Assembly (NCBI RefSeq): GCF_000014445.1
Contig: NC_008531.1
Coordinates: 1,333,001-1,397,000, forward strand
DNA length: 64,000 nt
Source of the DNA: Leuconostoc mesenteroides subsp. mesenteroides ATCC 8293
Lineage (GTDB): Bacteria; Bacillota; Bacilli; Lactobacillales; Lactobacillaceae
Direction: 5' to 3'
The translations under genes were made by a program, and so were the position numbers. The notes beneath the pieces were generated by a model. The model had not been told where the DNA came from. It did no database searches and saw only the letters and a program-made list of their open reading frames with translations. Below, in pieces: positions 17,987 through 26,278 of this stretch (position 1 is its first letter; every line of letters starts with the position of its first letter).

Positions 17987-20224
17987 TTAATGAAATGTGC
18001 GTTCCACATCGTATACTGCTGGTAGATTGTTTAGAGAATCCATAATTGCTGTCAGCTGTTCTGAATTTTTGACACCTATTGATAGAGAAACTTGCGCCAT
18101 CCCGTTTTTTGTCACATGACCGTTAACAGAATTAACATAGCGCGTTCGTCCATTAACACTACGAAGTACATCGTTTAGCAATCCACCGCGATTTTCACCA
18201 TGAACAGTCAAATCAGCATCATAATTAGGTTTTGAGCCATTTTCATCTTCCCACTGTACATCCACAAGACGTTGTCCTTGAAGTTGAGCGGCTCGAATAT
18301 TTGGGCACCCCACACGATGAACAGAAATACCACGTCCCTTCGTGATATAACCTTTAACATCGTCTCCTGGAACTGGTGTACAACATCGACCTAAACGTAC
18401 TAATAAATTATCCACTCCTGCAATAACAATATCATCAGCCGTTGATTTTTGTCGTTTGGTGAAAGCTGTTTCATCACGAGTGATTTCGTGGCCTTCCTCC
18501 AGCATTTCACGCTGTAATTCTGCTGTAGCAGCTTCCTCATTAGCCTCTCGTATCTTTTCGGTTAATTTATTAGCCACACCAGGTACAGCAATATCGCCAA
18601 ATCCTATTGCTGCCAACATATCATCTGGCGTATGATAGTGCATCTTATCTGCGGTTTCTTGAATATTTTCTGGCGTCAGAATCTCAGCAGGATTGAAATT
18701 ATTGTCTCTTAGGTTTTTAGCTAACAATTCACGCGCTGCGGCGATGTTGTCTTCTCTATCCAACTGCTTAAAATACTGCTTAATTTTGTTTCGTGCTCGG
18801 CGTGTCGAAACAATCTCTAACCAGTCACGGCTTGGTTTAGCATTAGCAGAAGTGATAATTTCTATAATATCACCGGTTTTTATTTTATAATCCAGTGGTA
18901 CGATTCGACCATTTATTTTTGCACCAGTTGTTTTAATCCCAATATTTGTATGGATTGAAAACGCCATATCCAACGGTCCGGCACCTTTAGCCAGTTCGAA
19001 CACATCACCACGAGGTGTAAACGCATAAACACGATCAGAAAACAAATCACCCGTTACACCATCCATAAAGTCTTCGGCATTTTTGGCATTTTCTTGCAGT
19101 TCTAATATGCCTTGGATGACATTTAAGGCTTGCTGACTGTTATCATCGACATTTGCCTCTTTATTTGAGCCCCGATTTTTTTTATATGCCCAATGTGCAG
19201 CTACTCCATATTCAGCCACTTCATGCATATGATGCGTACGAATTTGCACTTCCAATGGACGTCCGTCAGGACCAATAACTGTGGTATGTAAACTTTGATA
19301 TCCGTTCGCTTTTGGCAATGCAATATAATCTTTAAAACGGCCAGGAATCGGTGTCCATTTTGAGTGTATTGCTCCTAATACAGCATAAGTGTCCGGAATC
19401 GAATCCGTTAATACACGAACAGCCAATAAATCATAAATTTCTTCAAAAGCCTTATGCTTATCCACCATTTTTCGATAAATTGAGTAAATATGCTTTGGAC
19501 GACCATACACATCAACATGACTTAATTCAAGATCTTTTATCGCACCATTAATCTGGTCTACTGCTTCCTGTACGTAGCTAATTCGTTCTTCGCGCTTCAT
19601 ATTCATCAGTGAAGCAATATGATAATATTGCTCGGGATCAATATAACTTAAGGATAAGTCTTCAAGTTCCCACTTAATCGTACTAATACCAAGGCGGTCA
19701 GCCAGTGGCGCGTAGATTTCCAATGTTTCTTTTGCAATGCGCTTTTGTTTTTCTTCCCGTAAAGCGCCTAAAGTGCGCATATTGTGCAAACGGTCGGCTA
19801 ACTTAACAATAATCACACGTATGTCTTTTGACATAGCTAAAAGCAACTTACGATGGTTTTCTGCAAGCTGTTCTTGTGAACTTTGATATTGAATTTTACT
19901 AATTTTCGTTACACCATCAATAATTTGGGCAATTGTTTCTCCAAAATTATCTCGAACATCCTGTAACGTAGCCGTCGTATCCTCAACAACATCATGAAGA
20001 TAGCCTGAAATAACCGTTGCCGTATCCATCTTCAGTTCTGCCAAAATACCAGCAACTTGAATTGGATGAATAATATATGGTTCCCCAGACTTACGTTTCT
20101 GCTCCTTGTGCAACTCTGACGCCCATTCGTAGGCCTTTTTAACATTTTTTGTATCTGATTCGGACATGTATTGTCCGACCATCTCGAGGACTTCCGGTCC
20201 TGTATAATGCTTTGTTTTTGCCAT
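17987..20224 (-). CDS. relA: Bifunctional (p)ppGpp synthetase/hydrolase RelA (Rsh)
   Basis: 745 residues. Hydrolase HD domain (EPYIIHPIQVAGIL, YLHDVVEDT, LADRLHNMRTL), synthetase domain (GRPKHIYSIYRKM, GRFKDYIALPKANGYQSLHTTV), TGS domain (VFAFTPRGDVFEL-like segment at RVYAFTPRGDVFELAKGAG), and ACT domain at the end. It makes and degrades the stringent-response alarmone. The ATG is supported by alignment of MAKTKHYTGPEVLEMV with other Rsh N-termini, but no Shine-Dalgarno sequence stands before it, and a roughly 190-base leader separates it from its promoter. Confidence 0.96.
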   Translation of the reverse strand: MAKTKHYTGPEVLEMVGQYMSESDTKNVKKAYEWASELHKEQKRKSGEPYIIHPIQVAGILAELKMDTATVISGYLHDVVEDTTATLQDVRDNFGETIAQIIDGVTKISKIQYQSSQEQLAENHRKLLLAMSKDIRVIIVKLADRLHNMRTLGALREEKQKRIAKETLEIYAPLADRLGISTIKWELEDLSLSYIDPEQYYHIASLMNMKREERISYVQEAVDQINGAIKDLELSHVDVYGRPKHIYSIYRKMVDKHKAFEEIYDLLAVRVLTDSIPDTYAVLGAIHSKWTPIPGRFKDYIALPKANGYQSLHTTVIGPDGRPLEVQIRTHHMHEVAEYGVAAHWAYKKNRGSNKEANVDDNSQQALNVIQGILELQENAKNAEDFMDGVTGDLFSDRVYAFTPRGDVFELAKGAGPLDMAFSIHTNIGIKTTGAKINGRIVPLDYKIKTGDIIEIITSANAKPSRDWLEIVSTRRARNKIKQYFKQLDREDNIAAARELLAKNLRDNNFNPAEILTPENIQETADKMHYHTPDDMLAAIGFGDIAVPGVANKLTEKIREANEEAATAELQREMLEEGHEITRDETAFTKRQKSTADDIVIAGVDNLLVRLGRCCTPVPGDDVKGYITKGRGISVHRVGCPNIRAAQLQGQRLVDVQWEDENGSKPNYDADLTVHGENRGGLLNDVLRSVNGRTRYVNSVNGHVTKNGMAQVSLSIGVKNSEQLTAIMDSLNNLPAVYDVERTFH

Positions 20225-20411
20225 ATTTTAGCGTATAATGTGTGACCATTTATCCATGTTTCAGTGTTTGATACACTACTGTCTTAAACAAGCTAGATCC
20301 ACTGATTTCAAAGATGTCGCACACAATTCCCTTCATGGATTCCGGAGAGTACAAAATCACTTAACAAAACGATTTGCACCTTATTAACGCTTTACAATGC
20401 GTACTCTCATT
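20225..20411 (-). promoter_or_regulatory. relA leader region, possibly structured
   Basis: No gene fits in this gap. On the minus strand it begins GAGTACGCATTG and contains GTACTC about 50 bases on, which pairs with the start. Later come AATCCA and TGGATC. The bases before the relA ATG (CGCTAAAAT) form no Shine-Dalgarno sequence. A short AGCGT near the 5' part can pair with ACGCT right before the start codon. I do not recognise a known riboswitch or T-box. Confidence 0.4.
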
Positions 20412-20440
20412 ATAAGCAAAATTTAATTTTTTCACAAGCC
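20412..20440 (-). promoter_or_regulatory. Promoter of relA
   Basis: On the minus strand TTGTGA, 17-base AT-rich spacer, TATAAT, about 190 bases upstream of relA. The -10 element is perfect and the -35 matches at four of six. Coordinates may be off by a base or two. Confidence 0.65.
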
Positions 20441-20529
20441 ACGTTTAAATCTGTGCACGAGTGAGTCATAAGCGCTAAAATTAAATAATAAACTTTACTT
20501 GTTTAATTATTTAAAAATAGGGAGATAAC

Positions 20530-20577
20530 GTGCTTAGTCATGTCAAAAAATCAAGAAAAATCTCTTTGGAAACGTAA
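20530..20577 (+). CDS. Possible 15-residue leader peptide overlapping the MFS gene start
   Basis: GTG at 20530, six bases after GGGAG, opens a frame reading MLSHVKKSRKISLET and stops at 20575-20577. It overlaps the MFS start in another frame. The only good ribosome-binding site here fits this GTG, not the MFS ATG, which is about 15 bases away. This may be a genuine leader peptide or just an accident of spacing. Confidence 0.3.
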   Translation: MLSHVKKSRKISLET

Positions 20578-21748
20578 CGTATTGGTCCTTTGGTTTGGTG
20601 TGTTTATGACAGGAATCGCTCTGAGTGAAGTCATGCCATTTCTTTCTTTGTACATTGACACCTTAGGCCATTTTAGTAAAAATCAGCTAACATTTTATTC
20701 TGGGGCAATTTTCTCTGTGTCATTTTTAGTTATGGCGATCGTGTCCCCTTTATGGGGGAATCTCGCTGATAGAAAAGGTCGCAAATTAATGATGCTTCGT
20801 GCTGCACTTGGTATGGCGATTGTCCTATTTTTAATGGGGTATGTCACTAATGTTTGGCAATTATTCATTCTTCGTGCCCTTCAAGGTGCTACGGGCGGCT
20901 ATATTTCCAATTCAAATGCCTTAATTGCCACACAAACCCCGAAAGAACACGCCGGTCACGCACTTGGCATTTTGGTAACTGGTATGACAGCTGGTAATTT
21001 ACTTGGTCCACTATTTGGTGGTACTTTAGCTTCAGTTGTTTCATATCGTATGTCTTTTCATATCACCGGTATCATTTTATTTTTGGTATTCATACTGACC
21101 ATGTTTTTTGTTAAAGAGGAGCCTCACGTAGCCCCTGCTGATTCAAATCCAACGTCAACAGCTGATCTCTGGCACGCACTACCAAACAAACAATTAATTT
21201 TTGGACTATTTATTACTACAATGTTAGTACAAACAGTCAATACCTCCATCAATCCCATTATCAGTCTGTTTGTCCGCGAGTTAACAAACAACAGTAACAA
21301 CACTACCTTTCTCGCCGGTGTCGTGGCAGCAATGCCTGGTATTGCAACAGTTTTTGCAGCGCCACAGTTTGGAAAAATTGGTGACCGCGTGGGTACACAC
21401 AGAATGATAAAAATTGGTTTTTGTATTGCTATCGCTGCATTAGTCCCAACAGCATTTGTAACAAGTGTCTTCATGCTAATGGTATTTCGATTTATTATTG
21501 GTATTAGTGATGCCACCATGTTACCAGCTGTGCAGACCTTGCTATCTAAAAACTCACCCTCAGCAATGACTGGCCGAATCTTCAGCTATAATCAAAGTTT
21601 CCAATCAATCGGAAGTGTCATGGGTCCAATGTTTGGTGCCCTAGTAGCCAGTGTATTTGATTATCGAGGTATTTTTATTTTCAGTGCTTTGTTAATCGTA
21701 TTGAATGCTATCCTGTTTAACTTTAACACCAAATCTTTGAGAAAATAA
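20540..21748 (+). CDS. MFS-family exporter (multidrug type)
   Basis: 402 residues with about 12 membrane segments. MFS motif A appears as GNLADRKGRKLMML after TM2, and motif C-like glycines follow in TM5 (GMTAGNLLGPLFGG), which is typical of proton-driven antiporters. It resembles the PmrA/NorA-type multidrug efflux group; the substrate is unknown. No in-frame alternative start is nearer the GGGAG at 20519-20524, so initiation may be weak or coupled to the short frame starting at 20530. Its end runs into a shared terminator with the convergent 100-residue gene. Confidence 0.88.
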   Translation: MSKNQEKSLWKRNVLVLWFGVFMTGIALSEVMPFLSLYIDTLGHFSKNQLTFYSGAIFSVSFLVMAIVSPLWGNLADRKGRKLMMLRAALGMAIVLFLMGYVTNVWQLFILRALQGATGGYISNSNALIATQTPKEHAGHALGILVTGMTAGNLLGPLFGGTLASVVSYRMSFHITGIILFLVFILTMFFVKEEPHVAPADSNPTSTADLWHALPNKQLIFGLFITTMLVQTVNTSINPIISLFVRELTNNSNNTTFLAGVVAAMPGIATVFAAPQFGKIGDRVGTHRMIKIGFCIAIAALVPTAFVTSVFMLMVFRFIIGISDATMLPAVQTLLSKNSPSAMTGRIFSYNQSFQSIGSVMGPMFGALVASVFDYRGIFIFSALLIVLNAILFNFNTKSLRK

Positions 21749-21792
21749 GCATACAAAAAGGATGAACTTTATGATTCATCCTTTTTGTATGC
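21749..21792. terminator. Bidirectional terminator, perfect 18-bp stem
   Basis: GCATACAAAAAGGATGAA (21749-21766), eight-base loop, and its exact complement (21775-21792). It ends the MFS gene and also lies inside the last codons of the convergent gene, so it encodes that protein's C-terminal AYKKDE. Confidence 0.85.
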
Positions 21793-22071
21793 TTCAAGTT
21801 TTCTCAAGTCAACAGTTGCTTCTGTCCATCTTTGTAACGGCACATAATCATGGCGCTTATTAAAAGATAATTTTTCTTGTGATAGTACAGCAACACTTTG
21901 ATTATTTTCTGTCAAAAATACTTGCCCAGTATGTTTGTACTTTCCTTTTGTATGTTTTCCAGTTCGCCACCTGTGCAAAGTCGCGCCATCTTTAGGAACA
22001 TAGTTTCCTGACAGATCCTGCTCAACTACAATACCTGTAAACAGATGTGTTTCATACTTGTCTTTACTCAT
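21769..22071 (-). CDS. Protein of unknown function at the end of the CarAB-like operon
   Basis: 100 residues, hydrophilic and basic, with no signal peptide or membrane segment; Trp/Arg/Lys/His-rich stretches such as LHRWRTGKHTKGKYKHTG and VPLQRWTEATVDLRKLEAY. I do not recognise the family. The start overlaps the end of the CarB-like gene by eight bases, so it is translationally coupled and likely works with the CarAB-like pair. Its last codons lie in a terminator stem. The basic, aromatic composition would fit nucleic-acid or nucleotide binding, but that is a guess. Confidence 0.75.
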   Translation of the reverse strand: MSKDKYETHLFTGIVVEQDLSGNYVPKDGATLHRWRTGKHTKGKYKHTGQVFLTENNQSVAVLSQEKLSFNKRHDYVPLQRWTEATVDLRKLEAYKKDES

Positions 22072-24565
22072 AATATTTGATGCCCACCCCTAATTCAAAT
22101 CTTGTACCATCAATAGGCTCTGTGGGTTGCAAGTGGAGCTCATAATCAATATTGGAAGCCGCTAAGCGGACATCTGTTTGTAGTGTCAATTTATTAACAT
22201 TATCCAATAACTTTCTATCTTGCTCCGTCATCCGATCTAACAATGATCGAACTGTCATACGTAGCCACTGAACCTGCATTACTTTGCTTATAAAGGCAAC
22301 TTGTCCAAATGGCATAGGACGTAACCATGTATCATAACTGATGTTTGAGACTTCAACATGATCTACCCAGTCATTACCATTTTGACACCATATTACCTGG
22401 TACACGCCTGGATTTTCCAGATGTGTTTGTGTTAGCTCTTTTGGCAAATCAACAATTTGTGGCACAATTCGCATTTCACCGACCATGTGTTGGGTGATGT
22501 TAATTGGATAAATTTGATGCCCATCAGAAAATACGTTTAAGGCAAATTCAGTTTGTGTTGTTTCCGGTCCACTTGGTGTATGCTTTTCCTTTGGCAAAAT
22601 CAACACGTTCTGATTGAGTTCGCGTAATGCCTTAATTAACTTACGTCGATTCCCTGGAACAATTATGGCTATCGGATTTTCGAGTTCAACAACCTTCATG
22701 ACGTCTGAAATTTCCAATGGCTCCAAATATTGCTTATCAGCCAAATTTTGCATCAGCGTTGCATCACTAGCGTTATTATTCATAATTACAGTATGGTACT
22801 GCAGACGTCGTAGTTCAGATAACACAACGGTTGTCGCATAACCACCAGATGCAGCATCCCCTAGTCTAAATGCACCACTACCGATGACCAGAACAGTATT
22901 ATCACTGACCTGTTCAGATTCATTTTCTTCTTCGTAAGTCGAGTAATATTGACGTGCATTCTCTGGAAACTCACCGGCCGATGGTTCTAAAGCTTTATAA
23001 GTTGGGTCAATGTTGTGTTCCTTTGTTAAGGCTCGAATAATTTTAAAATCGGTATCCCAAAAAAGAGCAATTAGACCATCTGATAAGCCATACCTTTTAC
23101 CACGCCGCAATGACACGATACTGTCTACATCTTTTTCAATCTCAAGTTCTAATTGCAATAGATGCCTTAATTGATAAAAGTAAAATTCGTCAATATTTGT
23201 TAATTCGGCTAACTCGTCAATTTCGTAACCACGTTTTATGGCTTCAATGAGTAGCAACACACGATTATCTTCAGGATGAATTAGCTGCTGGATTAATGCG
23301 TCATCACTAACATGTGCCATATTTGTTGGTGAAAATGTGGCATTGTTAAAATGTGCCGATCGAATGGCTTTTTCGAGAGCCTCAATGAATGTACGCCCAA
23401 ACCCAATCGTCGAGCCAACAGACTTTTGTATACTATTCAGCTGTCGATTCACCGAAACATTGGATTCCTCTAACTCACCGAATGGAAAAATTGGCAACTT
23501 TACCGTGATATGATCCATCATCGGTTCCATCATAGCCATTTTTTGACCAAAATCGTGTGAAAGCACAATGTCTTCTAACGCAATACCCATCGCCAAGTTA
23601 ATGGCTACTAGCATTACTGGATATCCAGTTACAAGCGCCATACGACTAGACATTTGATCAATATAGGGTGAAACCTTAATGATATAAATAGCACCTGTCG
23701 TATCGTCAAAGGCAAATTGAACGTGCATTACACCTTGTAATTCTAATAAATCAGCAACTTGGAAGGCATACATCCTCATTTTTTCCAAAATTTGGTCTTG
23801 AATCGTTAATGTTGGTGACACACTTAATGAATCAGCAGTATGAATACCAATTGGATCCATATCCTCACTGGCACCGATTTTCATCTTGTTCCCGCGAAAA
23901 TCTCGTAACACTTCCATTCCAATTTCTTTCAAACCATTTATGGCTTTAGAAATAATGATTTCTTGCGTCATTGACTGTGTTTTGGCATTATCAATTGCTT
24001 CTTCAAATTCATCTAACCGCTCAACCATCTGACGTGTATTAGTATTTTTTGGATGCAGAGATCTAATCATTAATGGGACCTGAAGCTCACGTAACAATTC
24101 GTTTGCATCGTCTTGCGCTTTGACAACATGGCTTGTGATAACTGGTAAACCAGCTTCTGCCATAAATTTCGTAAAATCAGCCAGATTATTAATCCTTAGT
24201 AACATATCAATGCTCAAGCCAAGAGTTTGAGGTACTAAACCGTCCCCATGCTCCCATGATTGCACAACATCTGCCCATAACCTTACCGCGCGCACGCCAC
24301 CAAAAAGTGGTAGCACCGTGTCAATATGGTTATGCTTAATAACCTGTTTAACGTTTTCAACTGTCAAAGGCTTCCAAATTGTTTCAGCCGCTAAACTTTC
24401 TAGAGACAATGCGTAAGGGTTTTCGTCAATTAGAAAGACATTAATACCATGTCCCTTTAATTCGGGCATGACCTGATAAATGGCTGCATCATGCTCCGAT
24501 TCAAGACCAAAATCATTTGATCCCGCACCAATGAATAAAATATTTTTAGCTGTGATGTTCGACAT
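22064..24565 (-). CDS. CarB-like protein, degenerate carbamoyl-phosphate synthase large subunit
   Basis: 833 residues against about 1060 for CarB. The N-terminal half follows CarB (ILFIGAGSNDFG, VLPLFGG, MDPIGIHTADSLSVSP, MHVQFAFDD) but key residues are lost. The glycine-rich ATP loop reads HPKNTNTRQ (about 171-179). The metal-binding IEMNPR reads IIKVSPY, giving Lys297, Ser299 and Tyr301 in place of Glu, Asn and Arg. A second CarB start (VLVIGSGAFRLGDAASGGYAT) appears near residue 553, but the second ATP-grasp domain is mostly absent; the last about 200 residues match no CarB region I recognise. Catalysis looks impossible, yet the frame is intact and coupled to its neighbours. Confidence 0.82.
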   Translation of the reverse strand: MSNITAKNILFIGAGSNDFGLESEHDAAIYQVMPELKGHGINVFLIDENPYALSLESLAAETIWKPLTVENVKQVIKHNHIDTVLPLFGGVRAVRLWADVVQSWEHGDGLVPQTLGLSIDMLLRINNLADFTKFMAEAGLPVITSHVVKAQDDANELLRELQVPLMIRSLHPKNTNTRQMVERLDEFEEAIDNAKTQSMTQEIIISKAINGLKEIGMEVLRDFRGNKMKIGASEDMDPIGIHTADSLSVSPTLTIQDQILEKMRMYAFQVADLLELQGVMHVQFAFDDTTGAIYIIKVSPYIDQMSSRMALVTGYPVMLVAINLAMGIALEDIVLSHDFGQKMAMMEPMMDHITVKLPIFPFGELEESNVSVNRQLNSIQKSVGSTIGFGRTFIEALEKAIRSAHFNNATFSPTNMAHVSDDALIQQLIHPEDNRVLLLIEAIKRGYEIDELAELTNIDEFYFYQLRHLLQLELEIEKDVDSIVSLRRGKRYGLSDGLIALFWDTDFKIIRALTKEHNIDPTYKALEPSAGEFPENARQYYSTYEEENESEQVSDNTVLVIGSGAFRLGDAASGGYATTVVLSELRRLQYHTVIMNNNASDATLMQNLADKQYLEPLEISDVMKVVELENPIAIIVPGNRRKLIKALRELNQNVLILPKEKHTPSGPETTQTEFALNVFSDGHQIYPINITQHMVGEMRIVPQIVDLPKELTQTHLENPGVYQVIWCQNGNDWVDHVEVSNISYDTWLRPMPFGQVAFISKVMQVQWLRMTVRSLLDRMTEQDRKLLDNVNKLTLQTDVRLAASNIDYELHLQPTEPIDGTRFELGVGIKYYE

Positions 24566-25625
24566 AATCTTCTACCGTTTCAAAAAAATCTGCAAATACT
24601 GCTGTCGCTTCATATGGTCCTGGAGCGGCATCTGGGAAAAACTGTACACTAAAAGCTGGATAATCACGGTGACGCAGTCCCTGTACAGCACCATCTACTA
24701 AATCACGATAGGTAACAAATAATTTCTTATGGTCAAGTAATTCTTCGTCAACCGCATACCCTTGGCCCTGCATTGCATAAAAAATTTGCCTAGAAATAAT
24801 TTCTTGAATAGGATGGTTCATGCCGTGATGTTCAGATGGGAGTGCCACCAATGTTGCATCATTGGCTAAAGCAAATAATTCATGGCCCAAGCCAATACCC
24901 AGTAACGGCGCCTTTGTTTGCAATACTCTGATCAACGTAAGAACACTTTCTGGCAGTGAGCGCGGATCGCCAGGGCCTGTAGATAGGATAATGCCATCTG
25001 GATCTAAGGTTAATACTTCATCAACACTTGTTGTATATGGTAAAACGGAAACATTGGCATCGTAATCCCCTAACATGCGAAGAATACCATGTTTTAAACC
25101 GAAATCTATTACTACAATATGACGACCACGCCCGGGATTAGCATATGGCTTAGAGGTCGCTGTATTTTGGACTTGTTTATTTGTTAAAACTGTCGCTACT
25201 AATTGATCTACTGCGTGATCATCAGCGTAGTCAACAATTGTAGCTTTTTGTGGCCCAGTTTCTCGCAAATGTCTGATCAATTTTCGTGTATCAACTTGAT
25301 ACAATCCAGGAATATTGTGTTGCTTCAGGAAACGATCTAAATTCATACGACGTTGCCGATTAACTGATACCTCAGCCAAATCATGTACGATCATTCCTCT
25401 TATCATTGGTTTCACTGATTCATAAGCCTCAGCATGAATACCCGCTGCCCCGATAACAGGCATCGAAAAGACAATCATTTGCCCATCGTAAATTGGATCT
25501 GTGATAATTTCTTGATAACCAGTCATGGCCGTATGAAAAATGATTTCCCCAAAAGTGGTGGCAGGTGCACCAAAGCCAAGGCCCTCAAAAACCGTGCCAT
25601 CTTCTAGGATTAAATGTCTAATCAT
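24546..25625 (-). CDS. CarA-like protein without the glutaminase triad
   Basis: 359 residues, full CarA length. The N-terminal domain is well kept (FHTAMTGYQEIITDPIYDGQ, then VDTRKLIRHLRETG), as is the oxyanion region (STGPGDP). In the amidotransferase domain the nucleophile Cys of GICLGHQ is Gly245 (GIGLGHE), and the His and Glu of VQFHPE are Phe330 and Asp332 (VQFFPD). It cannot hydrolyse glutamine by the known mechanism. It overlaps the CarB-like gene by 20 bases. GGAG precedes the ATG. Two palindromes separate it from pyrR. An intact reading frame with all three catalytic positions changed argues for a new, non-enzymatic role. Confidence 0.88.
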   Translation of the reverse strand: MIRHLILEDGTVFEGLGFGAPATTFGEIIFHTAMTGYQEIITDPIYDGQMIVFSMPVIGAAGIHAEAYESVKPMIRGMIVHDLAEVSVNRQRRMNLDRFLKQHNIPGLYQVDTRKLIRHLRETGPQKATIVDYADDHAVDQLVATVLTNKQVQNTATSKPYANPGRGRHIVVIDFGLKHGILRMLGDYDANVSVLPYTTSVDEVLTLDPDGIILSTGPGDPRSLPESVLTLIRVLQTKAPLLGIGLGHELFALANDATLVALPSEHHGMNHPIQEIISRQIFYAMQGQGYAVDEELLDHKKLFVTYRDLVDGAVQGLRHRDYPAFSVQFFPDAAPGPYEATAVFADFFETVEDYVEHHS

Positions 25626-25644
25626 AAGCTATAATTCTCCAAAC

Positions 25645-25678
25645 TGCTGTATACAAATAGACAGTATTGTATACAGCA
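25645..25678. promoter_or_regulatory. 12-bp inverted repeat directly before the carA-like ribosome-binding site
   Basis: TGCTGTATACAA, ten bases, TTGTATACAGCA. Each arm contains the smaller palindrome TGTATACA. No U-run follows, so it is more likely an operator or a leader hairpin than a terminator. Confidence 0.55.
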
Positions 25679-25684
25679 TTAAAG

Positions 25685-25701
25685 TAACAGATTATCTGTT
25701 A
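25685..25701. promoter_or_regulatory. Perfect 17-bp palindrome upstream of the carA-like gene
   Basis: TAACAGATTATCTGTTA, symmetric about its central T. It lies seven bases from the neighbouring inverted repeat, in the 125-base gap after pyrR. The pair may be operator sites; the regulator is unknown. Confidence 0.45.
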
Positions 25702-25750
25702 TCTACTTCCCCACAAATATATCAATTGATCCTTAGCCGCCAAAAAGTTA

Positions 25751-26278
25751 TTAATGAACAATTTCAACTGCATCTTTTCCATCAATTTCTTGCACAAAGA
25801 CTTTAATCTTTTCATTCTGTGCGGTGGGAATATTTTTTCCAACGAAGTCTGCTCGAATAGGCAATTCTCTGTGTCCACGATCCACCAAAACAGCTAGTGA
25901 AATCGTTTTAGGACGACCAATATGAATCAGTGCATCCAATGCTGCTCGAATAGTTCGTCCTGTAAACAATACATCGTCAATCAAAACAATATTCTGTTCG
26001 GAAATGTTCAATCGCTCTTCTGAGTTCAAACCTAAATCGTTATGCTGATCAGGTTTATCATCCCGAAAGTTAGTAATGTCAATGGCCATGACCGGAATTT
26101 GAACGCCTTCTAATTGTTCTAAACGATCTGCAATACGGCGTGCAAGATACTCGCCACGTGTTTTGATTCCCACCAGAACCAAATTTTTACCGCCCTTATT
26201 ACGCTCAATTATCTCGTATGTAATACGAGTTAACGCGCGCTGTAATGAGGCATTATCTAAAACTTCTTTATTTGGCAT
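25751..26278 (-). CDS. pyrR: PyrR, pyrimidine operon attenuator protein / uracil phosphoribosyltransferase
   Basis: 175 residues from the second ATG, which is nine bases after GAGAGG; the first ATG six bases earlier is too close. PyrR features: [33 protein letters not shown], and the PRPP loop [20 protein letters not shown]. It binds UMP and pyr mRNA to promote termination, and has weak UPRTase activity. It overlaps the rluD end. In some lactobacilli a pyrR copy next to rluD precedes a carAB pair; here the pair that follows is degenerate. Confidence 0.95.
   Translation of the reverse strand: MPNKEVLDNASLQRALTRITYEIIERNKGGKNLVLVGIKTRGEYLARRIADRLEQLEGVQIPVMAIDITNFRDDKPDQHNDLGLNSEERLNISEQNIVLIDDVLFTGRTIRAALDALIHIGRPKTISLAVLVDRGHRELPIRADFVGKNIPTAQNEKIKVFVQEIDGKDAVEIVH

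Noticed and set aside
20225..20520. A T-box or 6S-type RNA in the relA leader
   Set aside because: No T-box sequence (TGGNACCGCG type) and no convincing 6S-like central bubble; I kept only a statement of a possibly structured leader.
22064..25625. Reading the CarA/CarB-like pair as decayed pseudogenes
   Set aside because: Both frames are long, uninterrupted and overlap each other and a third gene. Decay would be expected to leave stops or frameshifts. Conserved structural motifs remain around the changed residues.
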